From Billgrantia campisalis (GTDB taxonomy: Bacteria > Pseudomonadota > Gammaproteobacteria > Pseudomonadales > Halomonadaceae), in NCBI RefSeq assembly GCF_022341425.1, contig NZ_JABFUC010000004.1, positions 1-64,000 of the forward strand: a stretch of DNA of 64,000 nt, in the 5' to 3' direction. The position numbers and the translations under genes are program-made. This document shows, in pieces, positions 1-8,859 of this stretch. Each line of letters starts with the position of its first letter. Position 1 is the stretch's first letter. The notes under the pieces were generated by a model. That model ran no database searches, was not told the DNA's origin, and worked only from the letters and a program-made list of their open reading frames with translations.

Positions 1-121
1 ACGCAAGACTCGCTACCGGCTGGTGGCTAACCTTGACCGGGTGGGACTTTCACCCACTGGGTTTCAACTCATCCTTTCCACCTCCTCGGTTTCCCGGATG
101 ACCAGGCTTTGCCTGGCGCAC
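1..121 (-). mobile_element. Group II intron, 5' end only, inserted in pstB
   Basis: Read on the minus strand, pstB coding sequence stops matching the family after codons for Asn-Ala-Phe-Gly. At position 121 a GTGCG begins, the consensus 5' end of bacterial group II introns. Downstream on the same strand are a GC-rich hairpin, the motif GTGAAAGTCCCAC and a CCGGTAGCGAGTC block, all typical of group II intron domain I. Only about 121 nt lie in the window; the rest, including any intron-encoded reverse transcriptase, is beyond the left edge. The element is in the same orientation as pstB, so splicing could restore the mRNA. Group II intron identity is from sequence style; the 3' half is not visible. 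Confidence 0.82.
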
Positions 122-624
122 CCAAAGGCGTTGTCGTTCAAGCGGTCCTTCACCTCGTCCCAGAGGGCGGCGCCGCGCAGCGAGCGCTCCACCACCTCGT
201 CGAGCACCGCCTTGTTGTTGACCCCCTGCAGGCGCAGGCCGTAGGCAACATTCTCGTAGATCGACTTGGGGAAGGGGTTGGGCTTCTGGAACACCATGCC
301 CACCTTGCGACGCAGCTCGGCCACGTCGATGCCACGGTCGTAAATGTCCTCGCCGTCGAGCAGGATCTTGCCCTCGATGCGGCAGATGTCCACCAGGTCG
401 TTCATGCGGTTGAAGCAGCGCAGCAGGGTCGACTTGCCGCAGCCGGAGGGGCCGATGAAGGCGGTCACCTGGTGGCGCGGGATATCCAGCGAGATGCTCT
501 TGAGCGCCTGATCCTTGCCGTAGTGGAGGCTCAGGTCGCGCACCTGGAAGGCCACATCCTTGATGCCGGTGGTGGGGCTGGCATGGCTGGCAACGGGGCG
601 GGGAGCGGTCGTCATCGAGGTCAT
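122..624 (-). CDS. pstB: PstB phosphate ABC transporter ATPase, 5' exon, interrupted
   Basis: ATP-binding subunit of the PstSCAB high-affinity phosphate importer, acting on the cytoplasmic face of the inner membrane. Walker [10 protein letters not shown] lies at about residues 58-66, and the Q-loop VFQKPNPFP is present. The protein then reads to [11 protein letters not shown], where the family continues into the LSGGQQQR signature. Here the group II intron starts instead and a read-through product would end in unrelated residues. The signature, Walker B and H-loop are therefore missing from this exon. The ATG at 624 is preferred to the one at 639 because GAGGAAAG sits 6-7 nt before it. It is the last visible gene of the pst operon; phoU would be expected beyond the intron. 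Function depends on splicing. Confidence 0.85.
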
Positions 625-691
625 GGTCTCTTTCCTCATATTCCGGTCACCGGCGGCCTGGGCCGCCGGGTCATGAGTCGGTCGGCGTGGC

Positions 692-2368
692 TCAGTCCGA
701 GGCGGCGCGGTAGCGCTCGCGCAGCCGGTTGCGGATGCTGATGGCGGTCAGGTTGAGCACGATGATCAGGATCACCAGCACCAGGGCGGTGGCGTAGACC
801 AGCGGGCGGGCGGCCTCGACGTTGGGGCTCTGGAAGCCCACGTCGTAGATATGGAAGCCCAGGTGCATGATCTGGCGATCCAGGTGGATGAAGGGGAAGG
901 TTCCGTCCACCGGCAGGGTCGGCGCCAGCTTGACCACCCCGACCAGCATCAGCGGCGCCACCTCGCCCGCGGCCCGGGCGATGGCCAGTATCATGCCGGT
1001 CATCATCGCCGGGGTGGCCAGCGGCACCACCACCTTCCACAGAGTTTCGGACTTGGTGGCCCCCAGCGCCAGACTGCCGTGGCGCACCGAGGAGGGAATC
1101 CGCGCCAGCCCCTCCTCGGTGGAGACGATCACCACCGGCAGGGTCAGCAGCGCCAGGGTCAGCGAGGCCCAGATCAGCGCCGGGGAGCCGAAGGTCGGCG
1201 ATGGCAGGCGGTCGGCGTAGAAGAGGTCATCGATGGAGCCGCCCAGGGTGTAGATGAAGAAACCCAGGCCGAAGACGCCATAGACGATGGAGGGCACCCC
1301 GGCGAGGTTGTAGACCGAGATCCGAATCAGGCGCAGCAGTGGGCCCTGCCTGGCGTACTCGCGCAGATAGATGGCGGCCAGCACGCCGAAGGGACTGACG
1401 ATCATCGACATCAGCAGCACCATGGTGACGGTACCGAAGATCGCTGGGAAGATGCCGCCGGCGGTATTGGCCTCCCGGGGCTCGCCGCTGACGAAGGCCC
1501 AGAACTGCTGCACGTACTCCACCGCCTTGGCGGAAAGCGAGAGGCTGTTGGGCTGCACGGCCCGCACGATATCGCCGAGGCGAATCGCCACCTCCTGCCC
1601 GCTAACGACCGACGCCACCAGGGTGTCACGGTAGAGCTCGTCCCGCAGGATATCGATCTCGCCGCGCAGGGTCTGGAACGCCTCCTGCAGCTCGGCCTGC
1701 CGCTCCTGAATCTGTCCCAGCTCCGCCTGAAGCGCCTCGGGCGCGATGTTGGGATCGCGCTGCAGGGCCCGCTCGCGCAGGCGCATCGCCTCCATGTCCG
1801 CACTGATCACGCCCACGTCGTTGCGCTCGATCCGGCGAAGCTCCCGGAACAGGGTATTGGCGCGATCGACCCGCGACTGCAGCGCCTCCCAGAGGCCCTC
1901 ACCCTCGGCAACCACCTCGCCATCCTCAACCACTCGCAGCGGGTAACCGTAGAAATCGCCCCACTCGCGACGCTCCAGGCGCATGGCATCCGGCGGTGCC
2001 TGCCACTCGGACATCTGTAGCTCGGCGTACCAGGCGAAGTCCTGACCGGTGACATCGCGGTTGCCCTGCTTGATCAGGTGCCGGACCACCAGGTCATCGT
2101 TATCGAGCTCGGGGGGCACGGCGATACCGGCATCCCGCGCTACCGGAACCGGGATGGTCTCGGAGCGTACGTGCTCGCCCATCACCATCTGGCCGATACC
2201 CCGCTCCGGATCGCCCACCTGGAACTCGACGATCTCGCTGGGATAGAAGTGGCTGAGGCCGCGCACGGCGATCAGGCCAATCAGCCCCAGCACCATGATG
2301 ATCGAGACCGCTACCGCGCCGGCATTCAACCAGACCCAGGGGGCACCGCTTTTCCACCAACGTTTCAT
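692..2368 (-). CDS. pstA: PstA phosphate ABC transporter permease, long form
   Basis: Inner-membrane permease of the PstSCAB phosphate importer. It has 558 residues, against roughly 300 for the enterobacterial protein. One N-terminal membrane segment (about residues 14-36) is followed by a periplasmic region of roughly 270 residues, including a Glu/Arg/Leu-rich stretch around residues 170-250 that looks coiled-coil. The C-terminal part carries the five to six membrane segments of the permease and the EAA-like loop [19 protein letters not shown]. It starts 15 bp after pstC and is followed by pstB. The extra periplasmic part is seen in the sequence; its role is unknown, with contact to PstS or to the PstC extension as an inference. 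Confidence 0.93.
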   Translation of the reverse strand: MKRWWKSGAPWVWLNAGAVAVSIIMVLGLIGLIAVRGLSHFYPSEIVEFQVGDPERGIGQMVMGEHVRSETIPVPVARDAGIAVPPELDNDDLVVRHLIKQGNRDVTGQDFAWYAELQMSEWQAPPDAMRLERREWGDFYGYPLRVVEDGEVVAEGEGLWEALQSRVDRANTLFRELRRIERNDVGVISADMEAMRLRERALQRDPNIAPEALQAELGQIQERQAELQEAFQTLRGEIDILRDELYRDTLVASVVSGQEVAIRLGDIVRAVQPNSLSLSAKAVEYVQQFWAFVSGEPREANTAGGIFPAIFGTVTMVLLMSMIVSPFGVLAAIYLREYARQGPLLRLIRISVYNLAGVPSIVYGVFGLGFFIYTLGGSIDDLFYADRLPSPTFGSPALIWASLTLALLTLPVVIVSTEEGLARIPSSVRHGSLALGATKSETLWKVVVPLATPAMMTGMILAIARAAGEVAPLMLVGVVKLAPTLPVDGTFPFIHLDRQIMHLGFHIYDVGFQSPNVEAARPLVYATALVLVILIIVLNLTAISIRNRLRERYRAASD

Positions 2369-2383
2369 CGAAGTCTCCCGGAA

Positions 2384-4672
2384 TCAGAGGTTGCCGTAGC
2401 GCTTGCGCAGGCGCTGGCGAATGATCTCGGCCAGGGTGTTGACCACGAAGGTCATGGCCAGCAGCACCAGAGCCGCGAGGAACAGCACCCGGAAGTGGCT
2501 GGACCCCACGGCGGCTTCGGTCATTTCCACGGCGATATTGGCCGACAAGGTGCGCATGCCTTCGAAAATATTGAAGTTCATGATCGGGCTGTTGCCGGTC
2601 GCCATGAGCACGATCATGGTCTCCCCCACCGCCCGGCCGAAGCCCATCATCACCGCCGAGAACATGCCCACGCTGGCGGTGGGCAGCACCACGCCGACCA
2701 CGGTCTGCCAGCGGGTGGCGCCCAGCGCCAGGGAGCCCTGGGTCAGGTGCTTGGGCACGTTGAACACCGCGTCTTCGGCGATGGAGAAGATCGTCGGGAT
2801 CACCGCGAAGCCCATGGCGATCCCCACCACCAGGGCGTTGCGCTGGTCGTAGCTGAAGCCACTATCGGTGAGCCACTGGCGCAGGCTGCCGTCGAAGAAC
2901 AGGATCTCCACATAGGGACTCGCGGTGACGCAGGCCCAACCGACCAGAATGATGGTCGGCATCAGCAGCACCGCCTCCCAGCCATCGGGCACCAGCGCCC
3001 GCAGCCGCTCGGGCAGGCGACTCCAGAGGTAGGCGAAGGCCAGCATGGCGATGGGCATCAGGATCAGGATGCTGAACACCGCGGGCAGCCGGTTCTCGAT
3101 GAAGGGGGCGAGCCACAGTCCGGCCAGGAAGCCGAGGATCACCGTGGGCAGCGCCTCCATGACTTCGATGGTGGGCTTGACCTTGCCCCTCAGCTTCGGC
3201 GACATGAAGTAGGCGGTATAGATGGCCCCCATTAGCGCCAGCGGCGTGGCGAAGAGCATGGCGTAGAAGGCCGCCTTGAGAGTGCCCAGGGTCAGCGGCA
3301 CCAGGCTCATCTTGGGTTCGAACTCGTCGCCGCCCGCCGAGGATTGCCAAACGAAACGTGGCTGGCTGCTGCCCTCGTACCAGACCTTCTGCCACAGCGA
3401 GGAGAAGGAGATCCCCGGGTGGCGATTGGTGACGCTGGCCACCTGAAGCCGGTGGTTCTCGTCGGCTAGCAGCACCATGGTGTTGACCGGCGAAATGGCG
3501 ATACGCGCCAGCGGGCCGTCGGTCTTAGGTGCATCGAAGACGTCGGCCGATGCCGTGGCGTGATGAATCCCCAGCTTGCCCCGCGCATCGCCTACCAGGA
3601 AGCCTCGCCGCGCATATTCCGCCTCGATATGGGTGATCGCCGCTTCATAGCGGGCGAAGTCGCGAATATGGGTCAAGTCGTGCTGATTCTGCTCATCCCG
3701 GACCGGAAAGTACTGGCGAATCTGTCCGTCCGAGGTGCCCGCGATGATCGATACTGTGCCGTTGAGATGGACCATCTCCGACACATGACCGCTGTCGGTC
3801 ACCTGCACCGCGCCACGATAGCGGGGATTATCGAGGTTGCCGATATCGTAGTGGTGGATATAGCCGGCATCGTCGGAGACATAGAGGTGGCGAAAGCGGT
3901 TATCGATCAGGATCTGCCGGGCACGACCGTCGAAGCCGGGCAGTTCTGCCCTGGTCTGCTCGACGGTCACCTCCCCGGTCATGATGTTCTCGCGACGATC
4001 GAAGGAGGTCACCGTCAGGGTGCCGTCCTCGAGTTCGGCTGCCGCATAGATGCCGCGATCGCTGACCTGCAGGCCCAGCACCTGTATCGCCCGCCCCGCC
4101 TCGTCCAGGGTCAGCGGTGTCTCGCCGAGAGGAAAGGTCAGTTCCGGCTCGATATGGCGCAGGTTGTCCGGATAGGTGATCGCATACTCCACCTGGCCAA
4201 GCGAGATCTCGCCGTTGTCGTAGCCATAGGCAAAGGCCCGCGAGGTGGCGAAGCCGGTGGCGAAGGTCGTTTGAGTGGCGTCTTCGGGGCGCGGCATCTC
4301 GAACGACGAGCGCACACTCCCCCCCTCCAGCTCGAAGAAGGTGATGCGTCCCGTGTCGGTGAAGCTCGCACCCAGGGTGTCGTAGCGATCGATGGTCAGG
4401 TGCTCGAGCGTCTCGCTGCTTGCCACTCCGGGAACGGCATAGGTCTGCTCGGTCGACACCTGGGCCGACGTGAAGAGCGGCATGACCTCGGAAAACAGGT
4501 AGACGAAGATCATGCCAAGAGCGAGCACGACCCCGATGCCGGCAGCGCCTATCCCGTAGCGTGAGGCCTTGTCCCTGAACGCACGCTTGCGCCGCAGGCG
4601 CTCGCGCTGTTCGGGGTTGGGCAGCAGCGATCTGCCTTGGCCCGACGAGGGGAGCTGGGACATGTCATTCAT
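2384..4672 (-). CDS. pstC: PstC phosphate ABC transporter permease, long form
   Basis: Inner-membrane permease partner of PstA. It has 762 residues from the ATG at 4672, more than twice the length of the E. coli protein. A basic cytoplasmic N-terminus is followed by a membrane helix (about residues 43-64), a periplasmic domain of about 370 residues rich in short beta-type repeats that suggests a propeller-like fold, then the permease core with the EAA-like loop [20 protein letters not shown]. The ORF is open for a further 27 codons upstream, but MNDMSQ is the more plausible start. No strong ribosome site is visible for either. The gene follows pstS after a 147 bp gap that holds a hairpin. The fold of the extra domain is my inference. 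Confidence 0.9.
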   Translation of the reverse strand: MNDMSQLPSSGQGRSLLPNPEQRERLRRKRAFRDKASRYGIGAAGIGVVLALGMIFVYLFSEVMPLFTSAQVSTEQTYAVPGVASSETLEHLTIDRYDTLGASFTDTGRITFFELEGGSVRSSFEMPRPEDATQTTFATGFATSRAFAYGYDNGEISLGQVEYAITYPDNLRHIEPELTFPLGETPLTLDEAGRAIQVLGLQVSDRGIYAAAELEDGTLTVTSFDRRENIMTGEVTVEQTRAELPGFDGRARQILIDNRFRHLYVSDDAGYIHHYDIGNLDNPRYRGAVQVTDSGHVSEMVHLNGTVSIIAGTSDGQIRQYFPVRDEQNQHDLTHIRDFARYEAAITHIEAEYARRGFLVGDARGKLGIHHATASADVFDAPKTDGPLARIAISPVNTMVLLADENHRLQVASVTNRHPGISFSSLWQKVWYEGSSQPRFVWQSSAGGDEFEPKMSLVPLTLGTLKAAFYAMLFATPLALMGAIYTAYFMSPKLRGKVKPTIEVMEALPTVILGFLAGLWLAPFIENRLPAVFSILILMPIAMLAFAYLWSRLPERLRALVPDGWEAVLLMPTIILVGWACVTASPYVEILFFDGSLRQWLTDSGFSYDQRNALVVGIAMGFAVIPTIFSIAEDAVFNVPKHLTQGSLALGATRWQTVVGVVLPTASVGMFSAVMMGFGRAVGETMIVLMATGNSPIMNFNIFEGMRTLSANIAVEMTEAAVGSSHFRVLFLAALVLLAMTFVVNTLAEIIRQRLRKRYGNL

Positions 4673-4760
4673 GATGGATGGGCAATCCCGACAGGTGGAA
4701 AGATAGGTAGAGGGTAAGCAGCGTCCATGACAGGCGTGTGACAAGCCCCCCACAATGCAA

Positions 4761-4783
4761 GAGGGGCGCCGAAGCGCCCCCTC
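4761..4783 (-). terminator. Hairpin between pstS and pstC
   Basis: A perfect GC-rich stem, AGGGGCGC/GCGCCCCT, closes a four-base loop (TTCG on the minus strand). There is no T run after it in the minus direction, so it is more likely to stabilise pstS mRNA or attenuate read-through into pstC than to end transcription. That would fit the usual excess of binding protein over permease. Confidence 0.6.
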
Positions 4784-4819
4784 GTTTATTTCAAGGGTGT
4801 CACGCGTGCAACCAACCGA

Positions 4820-5776
4820 TCAGTCGATGCCCAACTCGCCACGCACGCGGCTGGCCACGGTCTCGGGCAGCGGGATGTAGCCGTCGCGAGCGGTCACTTC
4901 CTGGCCCTGCTGGGAGAGCACCATGCGCAGGAACTCGGCCTGCTGCGGCGCCAGCTCCTCGTTGGGGTGCTTGTTGACGTAGACGAACAGGAAGCGTGAA
5001 AGCGGGTAGTTCTCGGAATCCACCTCGTAGGCCTGCTCACCCTCGTCGCGGGCCACCGGCACCGCCCGCACCTGGGAGGTGATGTAGCCGATACCCGAGT
5101 AACCGATGCCGTTGATCGACTCGCTCACGCCCTGCACCACGGAGGCGGAGCCCGGCTGCTCGTTGATGGCGTCCTTGAAATCGCCGCCACACAGGGCGTT
5201 CTCGGCGAAGAAGCCATAGGTGCCAGAGACGGCGTTACGGCTGTAGAGGGTGAAGTCGCGGTTTGCCCAGCTGCCCTCCAGGCCCAGCTGGCCCCAGCGG
5301 GTGATATCTTCCGGGTAACCGCAGCGGCGGGTGTCGGAGAAGATGGCATCGACCTGGGGCAGGGTGATGCTCTCCAGGGGGTTGTCCTGGTTGACGTAGA
5401 CAGCCAGGGCGTCGATGGCCACCGGCACCAGGGTGGGCGGATAGCCGAAGCGATCCTCGAACGCCTGGATCTCGGAGGTGCGCATCTCGCGGCTCATGGG
5501 GCCGAACTGGGCGGTACCCTCTGTCAGGGCGGTGGGGGCTGTGCTGGAGCCGGCGCCCTGGATCTGGATGTTGATGTTCGGATAGAAGCCGGCGAACTCC
5601 TCGGCCCAGAGGGTCATGAGGTTGTTCAGGGTGTCGGAGCCGATGCTGGTCATGTTGCCGGAGATGCCGCTCACGGCCTCATAGACAGGCAGATTGGGAT
5701 CGACGCGATCCGCCATGGCGGTGGTGGTGACGAACGAGGCACCGATAACGGCGGCAGCGATGAGCTTGAGTTTCAT
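4820..5776 (-). CDS. pstS: PstS periplasmic phosphate-binding protein
   Basis: Periplasmic receptor that captures inorganic phosphate and delivers it to PstCA. It has 318 residues with a Sec signal peptide (MKLKLIAAAVIGASF, cleavage probable after AMA). Phosphate-binding segments characteristic of the family are present: the N-terminal SIGSDTLNNLM, GAGSSTAPTAL, the MSREM loop and SRNAVSGTYGFF. It is the first gene of the operon, directly downstream of the PhoB boxes, so it should be induced by phosphate starvation. Length and motif order are normal for the PstS family of marine and halophilic gammaproteobacteria. Confidence 0.95.
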   Translation of the reverse strand: MKLKLIAAAVIGASFVTTTAMADRVDPNLPVYEAVSGISGNMTSIGSDTLNNLMTLWAEEFAGFYPNINIQIQGAGSSTAPTALTEGTAQFGPMSREMRTSEIQAFEDRFGYPPTLVPVAIDALAVYVNQDNPLESITLPQVDAIFSDTRRCGYPEDITRWGQLGLEGSWANRDFTLYSRNAVSGTYGFFAENALCGGDFKDAINEQPGSASVVQGVSESINGIGYSGIGYITSQVRAVPVARDEGEQAYEVDSENYPLSRFLFVYVNKHPNEELAPQQAEFLRMVLSQQGQEVTARDGYIPLPETVASRVRGELGID

Positions 5777-5853
5777 CTTGGTCTCCAGGTTTCGTGCGGC
5801 ACTAGTCGCAGCGTTGGGATCTCGATCACGCTTCTCGATGACCGATGGCTGCG

Positions 5854-5919
5854 ACTATAGGGAGACCGGATGACACTTCAGTGACATTTGCCGGCGGTTT
5901 GATGAAGCTTGTGTGACAG
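5854..5919 (-). promoter_or_regulatory. PhoB-dependent promoter of pstS
   Basis: On the minus strand, 5887-5870 reads ATGTCAC-TGAA-GTGTCAT, two 7-mers with a 4 bp spacer that match the Pho box (CTGTCAT-N4-CTGTCAT). A second, weaker box, CTGTCAC-ACAA-GCTTCAT, lies at 5919-5902. A TATAGT -10 element (5859-5854) stands 10 bp after the proximal box, the spacing expected when PhoB replaces the -35 contact. The start codon of pstS is about 77 bp further on. Confidence 0.85.
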
Positions 5920-5938
5920 TCAGGCTCGCCTGAGGGGA

Positions 5939-7123
5939 TCAGGCATGGGCCGGCGTGCCCGCCAGGCGCCTCAGGCCGGCGTTGCCCACCAGCGATGCCA
6001 CCAGCATGGTCAGCACCATCGGCCACAGGCTCTCGATCTCGAAGGCCCCCACCATGACCCCGGCCAGGGCCGCGGCACCGAACTTGATGAAGCCCATCAT
6101 GGCCGTGGCCGTGGCGCTCATGTGGCCGAACTGGTCGAGCAGCAGCGACATGGCGTTGGGCGTGATCAGGCCGATCATCCCCGAGTAGAACATCACCAGC
6201 ACCACGACCACCGGCAGGGACGCCAGCCCCGCCGCGGCGGCCAGGGCCAGGCAGAGCGCCATCGCCAGCTGCACGCCGAGCCCCAGGAGAAGGTTCTGCT
6301 GCGGCGAGCGGGAGTTCAGCAGTTGGATATTGAGCTGGTTGGAGAGCGCGATCACCACCACGTTGACCCCCAGCACGAAGGGGTACACCGCCGGCGACAG
6401 CCCGAAGTGCTCCAGGTAGACATAGGGCGAGGCAGTGACGAAGGCGAACAGCCCGCCGAAGGAGGCCGCCACCGCGCAGATATAGCCAAGCCCCTCGCGA
6501 TGACGCAGCACGCTGGCATAGTTGCGCAGTACCTGGCGAAAGGAGGCCACGGGCTGTCCCGGGGCGCGAGTCTCGGGGAGCCGGGTCCCCATCAGCCACA
6601 GCAGGAAGGCCGCATAGACCGCCAGGAACACGAAGATCAGCCACCAGTCGGCGAGATAGAGCAGCCCGCTGCCCACCAGAGGCGCCACCAGCGGCGCCAG
6701 CATCATGATCATCGCCATGGTCGACATGACGCTGGCCGCCTGGCGGCCGCTGAAGCAGTCGCGCACGATGGCCGCCGAGTTGACCACGCAGGCGCCGCCG
6801 CCCAGGGCCTGAACGAAGCGCCAGACCAGCAGCTCGGTCAGCGAATCGATGGTGGTGATCGCCAGGCTCGCCAACAGGAAGGCCAGCAGCCCGGCCAGCA
6901 GCACCGGCTTGCGGCCCAGGCGGTCGGAGAGCGGGCCGAACAGCAGCTGGCCGATGGCGAACCCGGCCAGAAAGGCACTGATCGAGAGTTCGGTGTGATG
7001 GATGCTGGCGCCCACATGGTCGGCCAGCACGCTCATGGCGGGCAGGTAGGCATCGATGGCGAAGGGGGCCAGGGCGGTATTGGCCGCCACCAGCAGCGCC
7101 ACGCGACGAGGGTTGAGGCTCAA
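5939..7123 (-). CDS. Bcr/CflA-type MFS drug exporter
   Basis: Inner-membrane proton-driven efflux protein of the major facilitator superfamily with 394 residues and about 12 membrane segments. The signature between helices 2 and 3, GPLSDRLGRKPVLL, is intact. The start APFAIDAYLPAM and the helix-4 region WRFVQALGGGACVVN are typical of the Bcr/CflA subfamily, known for bicyclomycin, chloramphenicol or sulfonamide export. The substrate cannot be told from sequence. It is a single gene between pstS and the divergent tal, with only about 160 bp between it and tal for both promoters. Confidence 0.85.
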   Translation of the reverse strand: MSLNPRRVALLVAANTALAPFAIDAYLPAMSVLADHVGASIHHTELSISAFLAGFAIGQLLFGPLSDRLGRKPVLLAGLLAFLLASLAITTIDSLTELLVWRFVQALGGGACVVNSAAIVRDCFSGRQAASVMSTMAMIMMLAPLVAPLVGSGLLYLADWWLIFVFLAVYAAFLLWLMGTRLPETRAPGQPVASFRQVLRNYASVLRHREGLGYICAVAASFGGLFAFVTASPYVYLEHFGLSPAVYPFVLGVNVVVIALSNQLNIQLLNSRSPQQNLLLGLGVQLAMALCLALAAAAGLASLPVVVVLVMFYSGMIGLITPNAMSLLLDQFGHMSATATAMMGFIKFGAAALAGVMVGAFEIESLWPMVLTMLVASLVGNAGLRRLAGTPAHA

Positions 7124-7282
7124 GGCGGCTCCCGGGTCGGCGAAAGGGGTAAATAGCTAGGGCGCTAATAATAGCCCAGATGGAGCACGACCGCCTCCCC
7201 GCCCGTTTTGCCGCTGTCAGCGGCTCGGGTGTCTTGATAAAGTGGACGACACGCCTACCAACCTCAACTGGAGCCTTGCCCC

Positions 7283-8221
7283 ATGGCAGACGACCTGCTG
7301 TCACAACTCAAGCAGATGACCACCGTGGTGGCGGACACCGGCGACCTGGAAGCGATTCGCCGCTTTTCCCCCCAGGATGCCACCACCAATCCGTCACTGA
7401 TCCTGCAGGCCGCCCAGCAGGCCGACCGGCGCGCCCGCCTGGCCGAGATCGCCCGCCACAGCACCGACATCGACGATGCCCTGGACGCCGTGGCCGTGGA
7501 GATCGGCAGCGAGATCGCCGGCCTGGTACCGGGCTATGTGTCCACCGAGGTCAGCGCCCGGCTCTCCTTCGACAGCGACGCCAGCCTGGCCCGGGCCCGC
7601 TCACTGATCGAGCGCTACGACCGCCATGGCGTCGGCCCTGAGCGCATCCTGATCAAGGTCGCCGCCACCTGGGAGGGCATTCGCGCCGCCCGCCAGCTGG
7701 AGCGCGAAGGCATTCGCACCAACCTGACCCTGCTGTTCAGCTTCACCCAGGCCCAGGCCTGCGCCGACGCCGGGGTGACCCTGGTCTCCCCCTTCGTGGG
7801 ACGCATCCTCGACTGGCACAAGGCGCGGGAACCGGAGGCCGATTTTACCGGCGACCGCGACCCCGGGGTGCGCTCGGTCAAGCGCATCTACGAGCACTAC
7901 AAGGGCCACGGCTACCGGACCATCGTGATGGGCGCGAGCTTTCGCAACAGCGGCGAGATCCTGGCCCTGGCCGGCTGCGACCGGCTGACCATCTCCCCGG
8001 CGCTGCTCGGCGAGCTGGCCGATACTCAGGGTAGCCTGACCCGGCGGCTGACCCCGGTGGGCGCCGAAACCTCGGCGCCGGAGCCCCATGACGAAGCGGA
8101 ATTCCGCTGGGCCCTCAACGAGGACGCCATGGCCACCGAGAAGCTCGCCGAGGGCATCCGCAAGTTCACCGACGATCAGCGCAAGCTGGAAGCCCTGCTG
8201 GGGGAACTGCGCAAGGGGTAA
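7283..8221 (+). CDS. tal: Transaldolase (TalB type)
   Basis: Cytoplasmic pentose-phosphate pathway enzyme that moves a dihydroxyacetone unit from sedoheptulose 7-phosphate to glyceraldehyde 3-phosphate. It has 312 residues, the class I TalB length. The Schiff-base lysine is Lys125 in [12 protein letters not shown], preceded by the N-terminal TNPSLI block and followed by [18 protein letters not shown] and [10 protein letters not shown]. It is monocistronic. A small stem without a T run (8236-8251) follows the stop. The 128 bp between tal and the next gene hold nothing else I recognise. Confidence 0.95.
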   Translation: MADDLLSQLKQMTTVVADTGDLEAIRRFSPQDATTNPSLILQAAQQADRRARLAEIARHSTDIDDALDAVAVEIGSEIAGLVPGYVSTEVSARLSFDSDASLARARSLIERYDRHGVGPERILIKVAATWEGIRAARQLEREGIRTNLTLLFSFTQAQACADAGVTLVSPFVGRILDWHKAREPEADFTGDRDPGVRSVKRIYEHYKGHGYRTIVMGASFRNSGEILALAGCDRLTISPALLGELADTQGSLTRRLTPVGAETSAPEPHDEAEFRWALNEDAMATEKLAEGIRKFTDDQRKLEALLGELRKG

Positions 8222-8349
8222 ACCACCAACGTTGCCGCCTTCGCCAAGGCGTCTACTGAGTCTTATGCGTAATCAGGAGGGGGCATCGGTGATCCCCTCC
8301 GAGCAGGGCCGGCAGGCGCCGTGGAGAGATGGTGGGACGGGGGTAAGCG

Positions 8350-8859
8350 TCAGTGACCCTGCGAGGCCGCCTCCTGGGCTTCGAGCATCGCTACCAGCGG
8401 CTGGAACTCCTCGCGGTTGTGCTCGTTCATGCGCATCAGGATACGGTGGGCCTCGAGAATCCGGCGACGGGTCTGTTCCATGTCCGCCGGCACCTCGGGC
8501 AGATCGCAGAGTTGGCAGGCTTCGGTGAAGGGCGCCTCGACCAGGGTGAAGAACTGGGCGAAGCCCATCACCTCGAGCATGCGCTGCACATCGGGATTGT
8601 CGGCCACGATGGTCGGCTTATGCTCGATCTTGCCTCTCACCGCCATGGCCACCTTGGCCAGGAAGCCCAGCGCCGTGGAGTCCACGTTGGTGGCTTCGCG
8701 CAGGTCGATGATCAGCGCCTTCAGCCCCGGCGTTTCCGAGAGCTGCTCGGCCTGGTTGTCCAGGGTGGCACAGAGGGTCAATCGCACATCGCCACACAGC
8801 TTGAGTACGAAGACACCGGAGTCGAACGCCGCCTTGACGCGGCCTTCATCTATGATCAT
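8350..8859 (-). CDS. STAS-domain anti-anti-sigma factor
   Basis: Small cytoplasmic regulator of the SpoIIAA/HsbA kind with 169 residues. A STAS domain occupies roughly residues 5-105 and includes the phosphorylatable region IIDLREATNVDSTALGFLAK, where Ser/Thr of NVDSTA is the likely phosphosite. A helical tail of about 60 residues follows. The ATG at 8859 is used because the upstream TTG at 8865 is weaker. The start overlaps the end of the PP2C regulator by 14 bp, which implies translational coupling. By analogy with HsbR/HsbA in Pseudomonas, the upstream phosphatase should dephosphorylate this protein, which then binds an anti-sigma factor or a diguanylate cyclase. No such target is encoded nearby. 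Confidence 0.85.
   Translation of the reverse strand: MIIDEGRVKAAFDSGVFVLKLCGDVRLTLCATLDNQAEQLSETPGLKALIIDLREATNVDSTALGFLAKVAMAVRGKIEHKPTIVADNPDVQRMLEVMGFAQFFTLVEAPFTEACQLCDLPEVPADMEQTRRRILEAHRILMRMNEHNREEFQPLVAMLEAQEAASQGH

Noticed and set aside
2078..3235. A 385-codon plus-strand open frame opposite pstA/pstC, and similar ones opposite pstS, dnaX, the thiolase operon, the MscK gene and the KefB-type gene
   Set aside because: All run antisense to well-supported genes, have no plausible ribosome site or family motifs, and show shadow-frame composition.
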